NCBI RefSeq assembly: GCF_022539315.1
Contig: NC_066317.1
Coordinates: 55,589,179 to 55,653,178 of the forward strand
Direction of reading: 5' to 3'
DNA length: 64,000 nt
Source: Serinus canaria
Taxonomy: Eukaryota; Chordata; Aves; Passeriformes; Fringillidae
The translations under genes were made by a program, and so were the position numbers. Below, piece by piece: positions 39,113 through 52,157 of this stretch. The first letter of the stretch is position 1. Each line of letters opens with the position of its first letter. The notes under the pieces were generated by a model. That model was not told where the DNA came from, searched no databases, and was given only the letters and a program-made list of their open reading frames with translations.

Positions 39113-40951
39113 GTACCTGATAAGGAGTTCGCCGAACAGCAGATGTCAGGGTCATCTTTCATTTAAAAAGAATTAAGCCATATTTTGTGTGGGCCAGAAA
39201 GATTAATTTGTGAATATATCCCCACTGAAAAATGCAGCTGAAAAAACTGCATTAAAAGTTTCAACATCTGTCTTTATACAGTTTTCCTTGCAAAAATCTG
39301 AGGCTTCAATACATTGCCTAATATTTGTACCATACTGACGTTTTCTACTCCTCAGACATTGTTAGAAATTTGAGTCAGAACTTTATATTGAAGGCAAGTG
39401 ACAGTACTCTTTTTATATCATTTAAAAGATGACCTGACCAAAAATTTAACAGGATTCATAAAATCAGGGATCATTTTACTATTGACTTAACAGTACTCAG
39501 TAGTTTTGTATGTAATATTATAATTAATTTTCAACATTTTAGTACTTGTATTTATTTTTTGGTCAGAAATAGTAATTAAAATATTTTTTGATAGTTTATA
39601 GATGATACTCAACCTGTAAGTGTTTAAAGAACAGAACTATTTGTTTCTAATTATTAGGCTAACATTTTAATTACACAACTAAGGAAAGGCAGGGAAATGT
39701 GTAAATTCTCCTCCCCCAACCCCTATGTATTTCATTAATGTCATTTAAATTATACATTTTGAACTGTTTTGTAAATTCAGTTACCAGTCACAACTTAGTA
39801 ATTGACAATTTCTGAAAATTCCTTTTTCAGCAGAATTTTAAATGAAGGTGAAAGCAAGCCCTACATGCTTTCTACTTATTTGAATGTTTCTCAAGTATTT
39901 TATATTAAAAAACAGTGCCTCTGTTTTTAGAACTACTGCTCAGTAAAGTTGTTTAAACCATTTCTGGTAGCTAATGACAATTTTATATTAAATTGTATAT
40001 TAACTTTAGTGAGACTGATTTTTTTAGTTGTTTACAGTACAAATACTTGTATTTGTTTTTTAATTGCAGTATTTCCATTGTCGCAGTAATTTAGTAAAAC
40101 TCTGTGGCTGCCTTGATTTTTGACAGATTTTTGTTAACAACTGATTTTTAGGCAATTAGTTATATTTATGCATAAATCAATTGCACTATAATTCATGAAT
40201 TATTTATTACAATATTTTCTAATGAATTCCATGTATTTGTCTTGTGTTGTAAATGTACTGTAATTCTGTTTCTTCTTTGTGTTGTTATATTCCTAAATCT
40301 GATTGTATGAATTTAATTGTTTAGTTAACGTGTTTCTACGTTGTAATTTGTAGTAAAGCACTTCAATGCTTTTGCACATAAATTTACAACACTGATGTGT
40401 GATTGATTTGCTCATTCAGTAAAAAAAAAAAAGAAACAAAAACCTGTACACTGACTTATTTGACTTATTCTTGAGGCACAAGATGATTAGCAGTGGCATA
40501 AGACCAAGAACTGTACAAATTAAGCTCATAATGACTAATTTGCTATGAGATTTTTATCAGAAATAGTAGCTTTAAGAAAGGATGTTTTCTTTTCTCAGAA
40601 TTGATTAATTACTTATGAGAACAAAATCAGAAAATTAATTTTCTAACACCCCCTTTGGTTAGCAGCTAAAAATTACAAATAGTATGTAGCTTTTTTGAGG
40701 TACTTAGTTACTTAATAAAGTCAGAAAACAAACATTTCTGTAAGATAGATTTGTATTTCTCTAGTAGTTCCATTCTGTTTGTATGAGTACTTGAAATTAT
40801 GTTCTGTTCCAGTTTTGTTGCTGTTCCTGGTCTGTACAGATCTTGCTAGAGTGCTCTATCTTCTCTCTGGCTGAGATGACAAGGGAAGGTTCTCTTTTGG
40901 CAGTCCTCTCATAGAGCTCTTCCCTAATAGCTTTTCTGGAGGAGGCCAAGT

Positions 40952-41001
40952 TTTACTTCTTTATATGTAATTTACTTCTTTATATGTAATTTATATGTAA
41001 A
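40952..41001. repeat. 19-bp tandem repeat, 2.6 copies
   Basis: Two identical copies of TTTACTTCTTTATATGTAA (40952-40970 and 40971-40989) are followed by a partial TTTATATGTAAA. Confidence 0.9.
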
Positions 41002-42075
41002 TTAATACCCTGAAAGTCTGGGAATTAACCTTATCACATTGTTGCCTTTGTGCCATTTTTGGACTCTAGTAAATCCCCACTCCATGTTATTAACTGTCCC
41101 TATCTGCCAGAAGGGAAATGTCATTCCATGCTTAACCTTGAGCGATACAGAAGGTACAGGGGTAGCAGTGCATATTGATCCTCTCACCTCTTGACCCCTC
41201 CGTTTCCTGCCCACTCTCTCCAGCCATCTTTCTGTCTGTGGTTTGGAGGAAGTGTGCAGTTTGTCAAAGTGATAGGTCTTCCTTCTATGAAATTATTGCT
41301 TAAGCCTTCTATCCTGAGGATAATCTAAACTACAATGTGGCAACACAAATTTAAAGAGGTATAGGAAGGTTTTAGAGGAAACTGAAGTATAATTCCATAG
41401 CTGTATTGAAAAGCTACTAAAAATTAGTATGTTTAAGTATATTGAAATCTCTACAGGGAGACACTTCAAGGAAAATGTGTTGCTTTAATGCTTGAACTTG
41501 TTTGTGTAGAAAGCTCTGCTCCCAAGTGGTGGCTGAGTAGGGGCTCCATGTGTCTGTACGGACTGGGAAGATCGTTTGGACTGTGGTGCTATCGCAGTAG
41601 AATAGATGAAAGTTGTCTGTTGTCTGTCAGCTTTAGAAACTAACTCATGTTAAGGGAAAGCAGATTATAGATGTCACACAAGGGTGGATAATCAGGAAAG
41701 AAATTGTTTTAGAAGAATGTCTGTGATAATCAGAATATTGCTTCATATAACAAATTGATCTCCACATAGCAAATTCAAAGGTTTTGAGGCCTGTGGATGA
41801 TGGTCACTCCCTTCGAGAAGGTTTTAAGGTTCCAAAGTTTCTTCCACCAGTGAACAGACTTTAAATACCACTTACATATACAGGTCCTCTATAGTTAAAG
41901 CTCTCCAGTGAAACTATAGACACACCTCGCAAGTCTAGACAGATAGAAAGGTACTAGTTTAAAAGTTCAGTCTAAAAAAAGACCGTGCTATAGCCATCTT
42001 TTTAGCAAATTAGTACTTAACAAATTTATTCTGGTTTACAAACAGAATATGGAGGGTGGAGGCCTAGTGGCATGT

Positions 42076-42078
<3 letters not shown>

Positions 42079-42108
<30 letters not shown>
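42079..42108. repeat. Poly-T run (30 T)
   Basis: An uninterrupted run of T. It is probably length-variable and could equally be the A-tail of an old antisense retrocopy, but I see no source sequence beside it. Confidence 0.9.
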
Positions 42109-42112
<4 letters not shown>

Positions 42113-43980
42113 CTAGCCTTTCAAAAATTAATTAAAATCATGGTGGAGGGGAGGGCAATTACCTCTTATCTTTAATTGTACTATTAGAATGAGCTTTCTT
42201 TTTACAAGTGTAGTGATTTTGAGACCTTATGACTCCTGCATTTGTTGGAGTAACAGACTTTTCTCAGTGTTGTGGTATTTCAAAAAGAGTCAAATCCTGA
42301 CACTGGCATTCCCTTGAATAGTGTGGGTTTTATTTTAGATTGCAAGTGCAAAGAGGTTTTGGTTTTTTTCTTTTTAAGACTTAATAATTTCAAATTAAAT
42401 ATTGTCGCAACTAATACCATCACAATTATCTTATGCCTTTATGAGTTAGTATCATCTAGATGCCTGATTTTGAATGTATACCATTTCATACTGAATATTA
42501 CAGGAGAAGGAAAAAAACCATGAAAAATTATTGTACACAGTTGGCTGGTTTTAAGCTCTAAATTTTAAAATATGTCAAGGACAATAAAAATATTTATTTT
42601 TATAAGCTTGCATCCAGTAAGAAACTTGAAGCTAGAAGTTATTATTGATGCTTACAATTTTGGGTCTGACTTAATTAATGAATAGGTTACTATATTTAAA
42701 TATAGCACGTCGAATTTTAAATATGTTTGTTCATTGATCAGTACAGTTGTAAAAAAAATCAGAATGAAAATTTTTTTGAAGTACAAGCTTAAATACAAAA
42801 AAAAATTTCAGGGGATAATATTAGGGAAAAAAAGTTAGTGTCATGTTCAGAGTTTGGTGATATGTTTAAACTATACATACTTTTCTAAAACAGAATTTTT
42901 CCAACATTTTTTGCTCATGCAATTGGTTTCAGTAAAACATTTGAACTAGGTGTTAACTATCTCTTGATAGTTGCTATCCAGCATAAGGATTTTGTATTTA
43001 ATTGAAGAAATACCTGTATTAATTTCTACCATGGAAAATTTTCAGCTTTTCAGTATAAATGATTGATTAGGTAAGTAGTGACATTAGTTTTAATAATTTA
43101 TAAGAAAATTATTAAATAGTTAAAGTAGTATTTTTTAAGGGGTTTTTTTTTAGTTAATACATTTGAGAACAACTGCTCAGCAGTCCTTTGATATAGGCCT
43201 ACCCTGTTTTAAGGATATTTAAAGGCTATTAGCTTTTATCTTGGAAATTACTTATTCCAGTGGTTATTATCTCTTTTTCTGTTTAAGGAATCTGTGTGTG
43301 TGCACACATGTGTGTTTAATACATTGCAATGAAGAGCTTGTGATGCACCACTGCATTTTTTTTTAAATTGAAAGGGAAAATTTTACCTGCAAAGAGCACT
43401 AGGCTATTTTTTTCCGTTTTCTGTTAGCTTGTTAAGTTTTCTTTAAATATAGAAATTAAAATGTCTTTAGAAATATCTTCAAGTGTATCCTGAAGAGCAC
43501 TCAGTACACTTGAATATTTAAATATCAAAGAGTGGGATTCAGGAGAGATGGATCCATTCTTTCCTCTGCCACAACATTGAACCTCACTCATTCTCTGTGC
43601 CCCAGTTAGTGAAATGAGAGTGATACCAAGCTTGCCAGGTTCTTGGTGAGGTTTTCTTTCATTAATAGTTAAGATAGTTTGAAATACCAAAAAGTTAACA
43701 TTGTTGTAATTATAGTTAGGCTCAAGAAGCTGTATTTCAAGTTATTCTTTTTGTCTTTAATTTTTTCATTATTATTTTTCTTAATGGTAGTTTAGTGCTA
43801 TCACTGATAAGATGCACATCATTGCTAGTGACACTTGCAAGTATGATTGAAAACTGCGAATAGAACAGAACTGTTTTGTAAACGTCAGGTTTTTAGGCTT
43901 GAGTTTAACCGTTATAGCAAACATTAGATGTGGTATTTTACTGTAATTTATATTTTGTTTTGATTTGTTTTCATTTTCAG

Positions 43981-46900
43981 TTCAAGCTCAACAGCTGATG
44001 CAAATTCAGAGGAAACAGCTAATTTGGAAAAAGGAAAATCAACATTAAACAAAGTTTTGGAGTCTTTTTGTTCATATCACTGGCAACAGACTTTGGCTAT
44101 GTTAAAATTCCTATTACAGGATGAAAATGTTTCTATAGTTTGCAGTTGCAAGCAAACACATTTGGTCCACTCTGAAACTCCCAGTTCCCTTACTGAAGAG
44201 GATGTTCACGTTCCATTTTGCAGTTGCAATGGACACATGCTGACAAAAAGGTGCTGTTTACAAAATCAAAGGCCAAACACTTGTTTACCACCTCTGTCTG
44301 TTTGTATTAAAGATTTCCATTCTTTGTCATGCCAAGCTGTAGCAATTGGATGTATTAAGACAATGGTGAACAAAGCATGTAGTTCTCCTAAGTATTGTGC
44401 TGACCAGTTGCAAAATTATAACAGGCATTCTGGGAAAGCAGCAGCATGTACATACTCAGCTAAGGACTGTGACCTCTTAAGCAGCATTAAAAATTCAAAC
44501 AGATCTCGCAGTCCATCGCCACCTCCACTATCACCTGTACACAGTAAAGAATTTGAATTGTCAGAAGGAATGGTTATGGACTTTCCAACTTTAGACAACA
44601 ACAAGCTTGAAATATCCATCAACCAGCCTCCGTCCCTCTTGCCAGCTGAAGGAAGCAAAGGAGAGTTTGAGTATATGGGTAAAACATGCAAAGGAAAAGA
44701 GATTGATTGTTCAGATGGAGCACTGGGATCAGCAGACCAGGAAAGCAATGATGGTTATATGAACTCTGAGAAAGGTGAACATTCTGCCATTTTTCAAGAT
44801 TTAATGGACCGCATTAATGAGAAGTTGAAATCAATAGACACTACAGATCTAGCCACAAATCTTGTAAAACTTTCTAGCAGTGACAGGGCACCAGAAAATG
44901 ATGTCAAATTAGGAGACTTCATAACTTCTCTTTTGCATAATGCTAAGGCAAGTGATTACAGCTTTATGGAATTACTTCGCCAACATGATAAACAAGTGGA
45001 AAATAAAATTATTCAGACAAGATTTCGCAAGCGTCAGGAAACTTTATTTGCGACGTATAATTCTCCTGACTCACCAGTCATTCGACGACAGTCCTTGCAA
45101 ATCAAGAGGGAGCTTGCAAGCCTTGATGAAACTCTTGTACGAAAAAAGTCAATTTCTGAGAGAAATGCAAAGAGATCTACAAAAAAAATTGATAAAATGC
45201 ATCCAAGTAAAAGACACAGTTTTACTGTAATAGGAGATGAGACTTTGCAACATCTTGAAAGTAATCCATGCGCAAATTGCCAAACCAAACCAATGTGCTT
45301 TCCAGTACACCAAACAGAGTCTTTCAATCTACCTCTTACTAGTTTTCAGACCAGCTCCAGCTTTTTAGTTCTTTCAGAAAACAGTGCTATTGCAGCCAGC
45401 CAGGCAAAACTCCCAAATACACAAGGAGATTGTGCAACCTTAAAAGAGACTGGTCAGATTCCTCTGAAGGATGAGAGTAATGAAATCTTGGGTAGAACTA
45501 AACGTAACATTGTGCCTCCTGGGTGGTACTCTGTGTATGTAACAAACAATATCATGTTTAGAAAGTCATCCAGTACAAAAAAGTCCTTGAAAAGTTTGGA
45601 AAAAATGAGAGTAAATAAAAATCTTCATGCTGAAAGATGCAGTGACATAAATATAAGCAAAATTGTAAGAGACACAAATCTGCAAGTTGTTGTGGAGCGT
45701 TTAGAAGATACAATAAACTTATCCAGGAAGACTAGCAACTCGTTGGATAGTTACAAAATGAGCCAAAAATTAAAAGACAATGCTTATGAACAGGTTATGA
45801 ACCCAGCTCCTAGAAGGGGCTTACCTTTCACTCTGAGCGAAATGGGATGCACAGGACAAACCTTCTCTCCACATTCACATGTGCCAAGCAGCAGTAAAAT
45901 CAAAGCAATCTGTGTTGCGTCAAACACACAAGAAACTGTTATAGATCAAGAAATTAATGACGGCCTTTTGAAGTCTCTGACCTTTAATCCAAGCAGTTCA
46001 GCTTCCAGTAACGGGGACTTGCATGTAACTTCTGAAGCCGGGGAGCTCCCATCTCCCTTAAACTACTCTAGTCCTATTAAGCTTATGTTTGTCTCAGAAG
46101 TTAACAGTCATGAAGGAGTCAAGTACACCTTGACATCTGCAGCTGCATCTACTAAGGGAAGCACAGATCTTTGTTTGTTTCAGGGGCACACAAACCCTTT
46201 GTTGGATAAACAGGCCACAGACCTTTCACAAGCAGTCTGTGTCAAGGGTTGTGATTGCAGTGAAAATGATACTAAGGAGAGGTCAAGCTGCATTTATGCA
46301 GAAGCTCTTACAAGCTCTTGTCCAGTTGGTCAAATTAACATAAATGACTCAAAAAAAAATGATGAAGTTGTGGAGAAATCAAGCAGTAGCAGTGAATTAG
46401 TTTTCAAAAGAAAACCTGGTAGACCAAAGAAAATAGGTCCTCAAGTAGTTAAGCAGGTTAAGAGACCAATTGGACGTCCTCCTAAACCAAAAGTAGACAT
46501 GAGTGGAAGCACAAAACCTAGACCTGAACTTAGCTGTGGTGGTAAAAGCCTCAAGTCTGATGCAGCAGCAATAGAAGAAGTTAACAGCAACAAAAATATT
46601 ACTGTGACAGTTGTTTTTGGAAGGTCAAGAAGAACTAAGAGACATGTTTCTGAAGGTAATCTAAATCTCATCAGCATTCTGCCCACACAACACATTGATT
46701 CTAATTTTGCCAATGATCCCAGCAAAGCAAGGCACAATGCAGAAACTGGAAATGCTTTGACTGAAACAGTAAAAGCCTTCCAGAATCCTTCTGCTGAAAA
46801 GGAGGTCTCTGGTTATGACTATGTCAGGCCTATCAAGGGTAATCTGGCATCACCACATCCTTGCAGCAATATTATACGGCAGATTAAGAAACCATTAACC

Positions 46901-48880
46901 ACTGTTCGAAAACCTGGCAGGCCAGCAAAAGTAAAAATTTCCGGCATATCAGTGACTGTCAGTAGACTTTCACCTCAGGAAAGAAAAGTGAGCATCAGCA
47001 ATGGTTTGCCTCCTTTACAACAGCAGAATGTGTTAGAGAAAAGCACATCACAGGAAAGAAAAAATCAACTGTGCAATAATGTGGGTCAAGTAAAGAACAT
47101 GCAGAAAGATTCTAGAGAGGATGGATCACACAGTGTTACTACAGCAGTGTCAAGAAAACGTGAAATTCCATCGAGACACTCTGCTAGAGACAGAAAACCT
47201 TCACTGCATTTTTTGCATTCATTAGCATCTTCTAGTCCATTCACTTGTAGAAGTGCCTTACTACATAAATCTTACAAACTTCATTTGAAAAAAGCTAAAG
47301 AGCGAAAGGAAAAACTAACACAATCAAATCAGTGCACAGCATCCAGGGATACCTCAGACCAGAGAAATCCAGGAAATGCTAAAAAGGATCTTAAGGATGG
47401 TGGATTCGGGCCCATTAATGAGGTATCATCAGATCCCATTTTTTCGTCAAATCCCTCTCTCAGGTGGTGGCCTACTTCCACTTCAAGTGACACCTTGTTG
47501 GAAGAACTAAACAATAGATTTGAACAGATGACTAATACCTGGTTGAGAGTGGGGGTAAGCGAGTTTGACAAATGTGTATGTGAGAAAAGAGATCCCATTG
47601 AACGAGACTGTAATACTGAAATGTCAGACCCTTTAGACTCCTGCCTTGTAGGACTTGAAACATCACCTATAAAAATGCTTTTCCAGAAAAAGTGTAATAT
47701 GAATGAACTCTGCACCTGGTTTATGCAAACTACAGAAACACAGTCTCTCTCTCTTGTGAGAAAGGCAAATGCTCGCAATCCCTTAGAAGTAGTTAGTACT
47801 AAAGAGATAAAGATGGAAACTAAACAATCTGATCCTAGCACTTGCCCTTTCAGAAAGCACTTTAAAAAGTTTGCACTATCCTCCCCTTCAAAACCAGCAG
47901 GGAAATTGCAAATATTACATAACATGGTGAGGTCTCCAGTCTTAAGCATGAAAAGTAATTTCACTTTAGCCAGATTAAAAAGAAATGAATTTAAGAAGTT
48001 GCAGCGTGATAGGTGGGAACAAACAAAAAAGCTCTATAATCAGGCTCCTGGAGGCTGGAAATCAAAAAAGAAAAATCTGCAGTTGTTTTGCCAAAGCCAG
48101 TTGTTTAAGAGTACGAGTGGGGAAGCCAATGATGAAACACCCAAGCTGCAGGAGAAAAATGCAGTAGAAATCCAGCCCACTCAGACTTTGGTAGAGTCTC
48201 AGAATAGCCTCTTGCCAACTGAAAATGAAACCAGAGATGCATTTGTTGAACAGATGATGGGATTGTCTGACTTTAACCCACATCCTGGTTTAGCAAATAT
48301 ACTTAAGTCACATTCAGAGGCAAATGGAACAATTCATTGCCAGCAAAATGTTAGAAAAGAACAAAATCAAGATAAACTGTTTCAAAATACTTGGAAAGCC
48401 AAAACCTTTAAAGACTGTAGGATATTTCTGAGAAAAATCAACCATATTGAGCAGCACAATTCATTTAAATTAAATAATGTCATTTATTCTCCTGAAGCTG
48501 TCGACAGTAAAAGCACTCAGGCCTATATGGAAGAAAAAAGACATCCTCTTTTAAGGTCCCATTCTACTAAACAAAATACATTAAAGAAACGAGAAAATGA
48601 AGTGGAAACATCTAAAGGATCTAATTCTTCTAAGGTGATTGAAAAGCTGGATGGCCAGTTTCACAGCAGAAAATTAAGTAGTGGTGTAAACCAGGACGAT
48701 AATCCTGCTGGTAGTTCTGAAGGTCTTACTAGAATAAACAAAAGGAAAAGTCCACAATGGGAGACCACTGATACAAATTTAAGAAAAAGGCATAAGAGAC
48801 AGTCATGCAGTAGTGGACAAATGGCACCTTATTACCCAAAGTACCAAGTAGGTAAGTTCTTGTTCCCCACTTCATCTTAA
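43981..48880 (+). CDS. LCORL: LCORL terminal exon B: long isoform (PALI2) C-terminal region
   Basis: The exon follows a strong acceptor (TTTGTTTTCATTTTCAG) and stays open for 1632 codons to TAA at 48878-48880. Its first base completes the GG left by exon 6. A Cys-rich stretch opens it (CSCKQT, FCSCNGH, KRCC), preceded by LKFLL at 44102-44116, an LXXLL-type motif. A conserved central part includes FQDLMDRINEKLKSID and RQSLQIKRELASLDETL. Three AT-hooks follow: RKPGRPKK (46409-46432), KRPIGRPPKPK (46460-46492) and VRKPGRPAKVK (46904-46936). The C-terminal third has RWWPTSTSSDTLLEELNNRF and the basic block FTLARLKRNEFKKLQRDRW. Family knowledge: this exon is the counterpart of C10orf12 in LCOR, makes PALI2, a PRC2.1 accessory subunit, and corresponds to Pfam DUF4553. 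The PRC2-contact region is inferred to be in the C-terminal third. With exons 2-6 the long protein is about 1840 residues plus exon 1. Confidence 0.95.
48849..48857 (+). promoter_or_regulatory. LCORL: Strong splice donor inside the end of terminal exon B
   Basis: TAG|GTAAGT, with the junction after 48851, matches the 5' splice-site consensus almost completely. It lies 29 bases before the TAA. If used, the last complete codon is Val (GTA) and a single G is carried over, replacing the GKFLFPTSS ending. Whether it is used cannot be told from sequence alone. Confidence 0.55.
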
Positions 48881-51800
48881 AATTGAAATCCTAAAGAATT
48901 GGAGAAGTCAAACAACTAAGCACTTTTTTGTTTATTGCATGTTACTCATTTTAATTTCAGACAAGTCATGAAATCAAACATTGCATAACATCAGAATAAT
49001 TCAGAAAGTGCAATTTTAAAATGTTTATAACGTTTTGCACCATTCTTTCAGCTCTGATAAGCTAACCAATATAGTTTAGATTGACAAGAAGTCAAGTTCT
49101 GGCATTGTGAAGTCAGTCACAACTGGCTGTTGACTTCGAAGAACTTTCATTCCATTGTGTAGTTTCTCATAGTGTGAGGAGGAGTAAGCTATAAAATAAA
49201 GCATAAATTCAGTGCATTAGCATATAGCTGGTTTTAAGAAACTCATTGGATGATTGCTGTTACAAATCTGTAATAGTTTTGTAATTTTACAGTAAAATAT
49301 AGTATTTTGTACTTCTGAAAATTATTCAGTAAGAGACCCAGTTCAGTCTCCTTTCCATGCCAAATGAAATCTGCTGACTAAGGGGTTTGCACATTGAATC
49401 CTTACACAGCAATTTAAAATGCAAAATTATTTTTCACAAGAACAGTATACAGTTACTCTGCTAAATACTTTGGCTTGGAATCTTTTTAGGCTAGTGTGAA
49501 ATTAAATATTTTTTTAAAGATAGATATTTATAAATACATTGTAATACAACTGTGATCTCAAAAAGGCCATTATATTACTTAGAAGAGGACATATTTCTTA
49601 ATTATTTCATAATTATTTCTTCTGTTGGGTGAAGAGATATCCTTAAACAGAAGTTTTAACTCATTTCAACAAAATTACTAAGGTGTGAAATCCTCGCCAA
49701 GTAAAATGCAATTCCTGCAATGTGATTTAAGTTACTGCCTTTGTAGAAACAATATTGTATTAGCTAATCTGATATACTGGCCAAATATAAAAACCTTATT
49801 CAAAATATCAGGTCAAAATTTTAGGTTCTCCTTTGTATTCTATCTTTTAGAAAAGGATCTCTGATAATAAATGGAAAGGTTAATTTAAGTTGTAATATAA
49901 ACAATATAACGGCTCTTGTATGCTTCATTTCTTTTGTACTTCATGTGATGTATAGAATTCTTCATATTAAGCTCATTCAGTATAACCCTGCTTTTTCCAA
50001 AGTACAGCATTTTCTAATCTATGGACTACTCTTTTGTATTTTGATTCATTGATCTAGAGCCAAGCTCAACATAAATAACTTGTTTTTAAGAAGTTCAAAC
50101 TTTGACACAAAATTGCTGTAAAAAAAAACAAACTAGGAAAGGAGAGGATAGAATTTACCCATTTCTATATTACAAACGAAGAAAGAGCTCTCTCATACTT
50201 GTAACTCATTGAGAAAATGTTACATTCCAATTCTATTTATCTGTAAATGTTTTGTTTCTATGGTAATGCAAGACCTATTACTGTGATACGGTCTAATGTT
50301 AGTTTTAATTGGGACTCAATTTTATCTACCTGATAACTTTCATCCTTCAGTTTTGGATTTTCAGGAAATCTGATAACTATTTTGATATTTTACATTATTT
50401 CATTTGCAGTTTTTGTTATTTTCCCTTTTACTCATGGTTTCTCATATCAGTCATTGTCTTCAGAAAAGCTACGATAGGAAATTATTTGATAAAGGAAATG
50501 TTAAAAGACAAAGAATGATGATTCTGGAATTGTCTCCACACTTGTAACCCCACATCTTTCCTAGGGGTACTATTGCACTATCAGAGGATTGTCTGATATT
50601 GGAAGGATGTCTTGTTTTGCTGTGTTGATTCAACATTGTGTACTTTCTGCACCAGCCAAGGAAATCATACAAATATTTTTAGTCTAATATAACTACTCCC
50701 TGAAAAGGAGCAACATGATTTCTAGCTGTGCATGCATGTGACTTCAAACCCAATTCCTGCATCTGGGAGTTAAATGCACATGAAAACATCATGTTTTGTT
50801 CATGTGTTCTTTGGATTGTATTTTTGTTTATGTGGTATCATAAATTATATCATTGTTCTGTTGTCATGCTTGAAATGTTGCTATAGACACATTTGTGGTC
50901 AGTATTTGAAGTTTTTCTTAAACTTGGGGTCTTTCCAAATGTTCTTAAAGAGAGAGATGTGATGCTGTTTTATTGTGAAACATTGTGGCAGGTGGGCAGA
51001 ATGTTGTTACCAAAATTTTTATGTACTCTTGGTTTTTTTCATTAGCATGTGCAAGCAGGAATAAACAATTGAATTCTTACAGCTCAAGGTAGTGTCCATC
51101 GACCAGAACTAGCCATGCACTCATTGCAGCAACAGAAAAGAGTTATTTGTGTTTTCTCATTGCCTATTGTATTCAAGATAAGGTGGCTGGTAGATACATG
51201 GGTCCATTTGATGTTTGTTTATACTTCTGAACTGTTGCTTCCACAGTGCATTTGATGTGTTGGGGGGCAGTTCCCTTTTACTCTAAATCCATCTTCTGGC
51301 AATTGTCATTTCTTTAGCAACACTGAAATGCTATTATTCTCCATTGTGCAAGGAAAATTACATAAGCATGTTTTTAGGAAAGCATTTGTTTTCTTTTCAC
51401 AAGAATAGTTCACTTGTAACACTGAAGGTCACATTAACATGCTTTGGACTTGGGCAAAAAGTTTCAAGAAAGCCAAGCTAAAATACAAAAAACTATTAAT
51501 CCAACAATAAAACTGGGATATGTAATATACTCCATTTTACAATCTTACTGAGTAAAGGTACTGAGTAATTTAAAAATCTGCTTCAGAGGGTGTGGACTTC
51601 ATACAGATGGAAAAGAGACTGTGAACCTTCTACAGTAGCAGGCAGGGCTGACATCACAGACCTATGCTCTTGCCCTTCATATCAGGGTAGGAATTTGCGT
51701 ACAAAAGCTTTTAAAATTTGATTTCTATCACATAAAGTTAGGATATTTTCATCTAACACGAACTTTTTAATTTTCATTCTTATATGTTCACTTTTCTTCA

Positions 51801-51960
51801 AGTGGTCTGGAGTTTTAGAACAGATCTATTGGATTTGTCAGCAGAGAATATGACTTCTCAATTTTAATTTTTTATGATGTTTGAATGTCATTTTTATATT
51901 CTACCTTAATGAAATCAAGTGTGTGCAGTACTTGAAAAGAGAATTTGCTAATTTTTGTGG
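48881..51960 (+). other. Downstream of the long-isoform stop: 3' UTR or intron
   Basis: AT-rich and without a recognisable gene. An AATAAA lies at 49195-49200 and could end a short 3' UTR of the long transcript. Open frames of 60-70 codons in this stretch have Phe/Ile/Cys-rich compositions typical of random AT-rich DNA. Confidence 0.6.
49195..49200 (+). promoter_or_regulatory. LCORL: Polyadenylation signal candidate (long isoform)
   Basis: AATAAA lies 315 bases after the TAA of terminal exon B. It is a canonical hexamer but unproven. Confidence 0.4.
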
Positions 51961-52106
51961 TCATTTCAGAGTTGGCTGCAAGAGTGAAGAATCATAATTA
52001 TGAAAACTTTGCTGTGAGTCTGATTGGTCTCTTCATTGTGCACATAAAATAACATCCGTGTTAATATGACAGACATTTTCTTAAACTTAACATCCATTAC
52101 TATAAG

Positions 52107-52157
52107 TTTAAGTTACTTAGTTACTTTAAGTAACTTAAAGTAACTAAGTAACTTAAA
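52107..52157. repeat. Perfect inverted repeat, 24-bp arms
   Basis: Arms 52107-52130 and 52134-52157 are exact reverse complements separated by three bases (TAA). The arms consist of repeated AAGTTACTT/TTAGTTACTTT motifs, and similar imperfect units continue to about 52190. It is an AT-rich cruciform-prone palindrome whose internal repetition suggests local expansion. I do not recognise it as a transposon. Confidence 0.85.

Larger units (their letters stand above)
37194..40410 (+). other. LCORL: Probable 3' UTR of the short LCORL transcript
   Basis: This AT-rich, TAG-to-polyA candidate stretch follows terminal exon A. A canonical AATAAA lies at 37608-37613, allowing a short UTR. A distal end is possible near 40400, where CATAAA at about 40377 is followed by the GU-rich TGATGTGTGATTGATTTG. 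A CR1 tail lies inside at about 38990-39112. The extent is an inference, as no transcript evidence is available. Confidence 0.45.
40411..43980 (+). other. LCORL: Sequence between the two alternative terminal exons (intron for the long isoform)
   Basis: Non-coding and AT-rich. It contains a 19-base tandem duplication at 40952-40989 with a partial third unit, and a 30-base poly-T run at 42079-42108. For the long transcript the whole span 34746-43980 is removed as an intron. No further gene is seen. Confidence 0.75.

Noticed and set aside
47329..47964. 211-codon minus-strand open frame
   Set aside because: Antisense shadow of the long LCORL exon; the sense frame has the conserved domain content.
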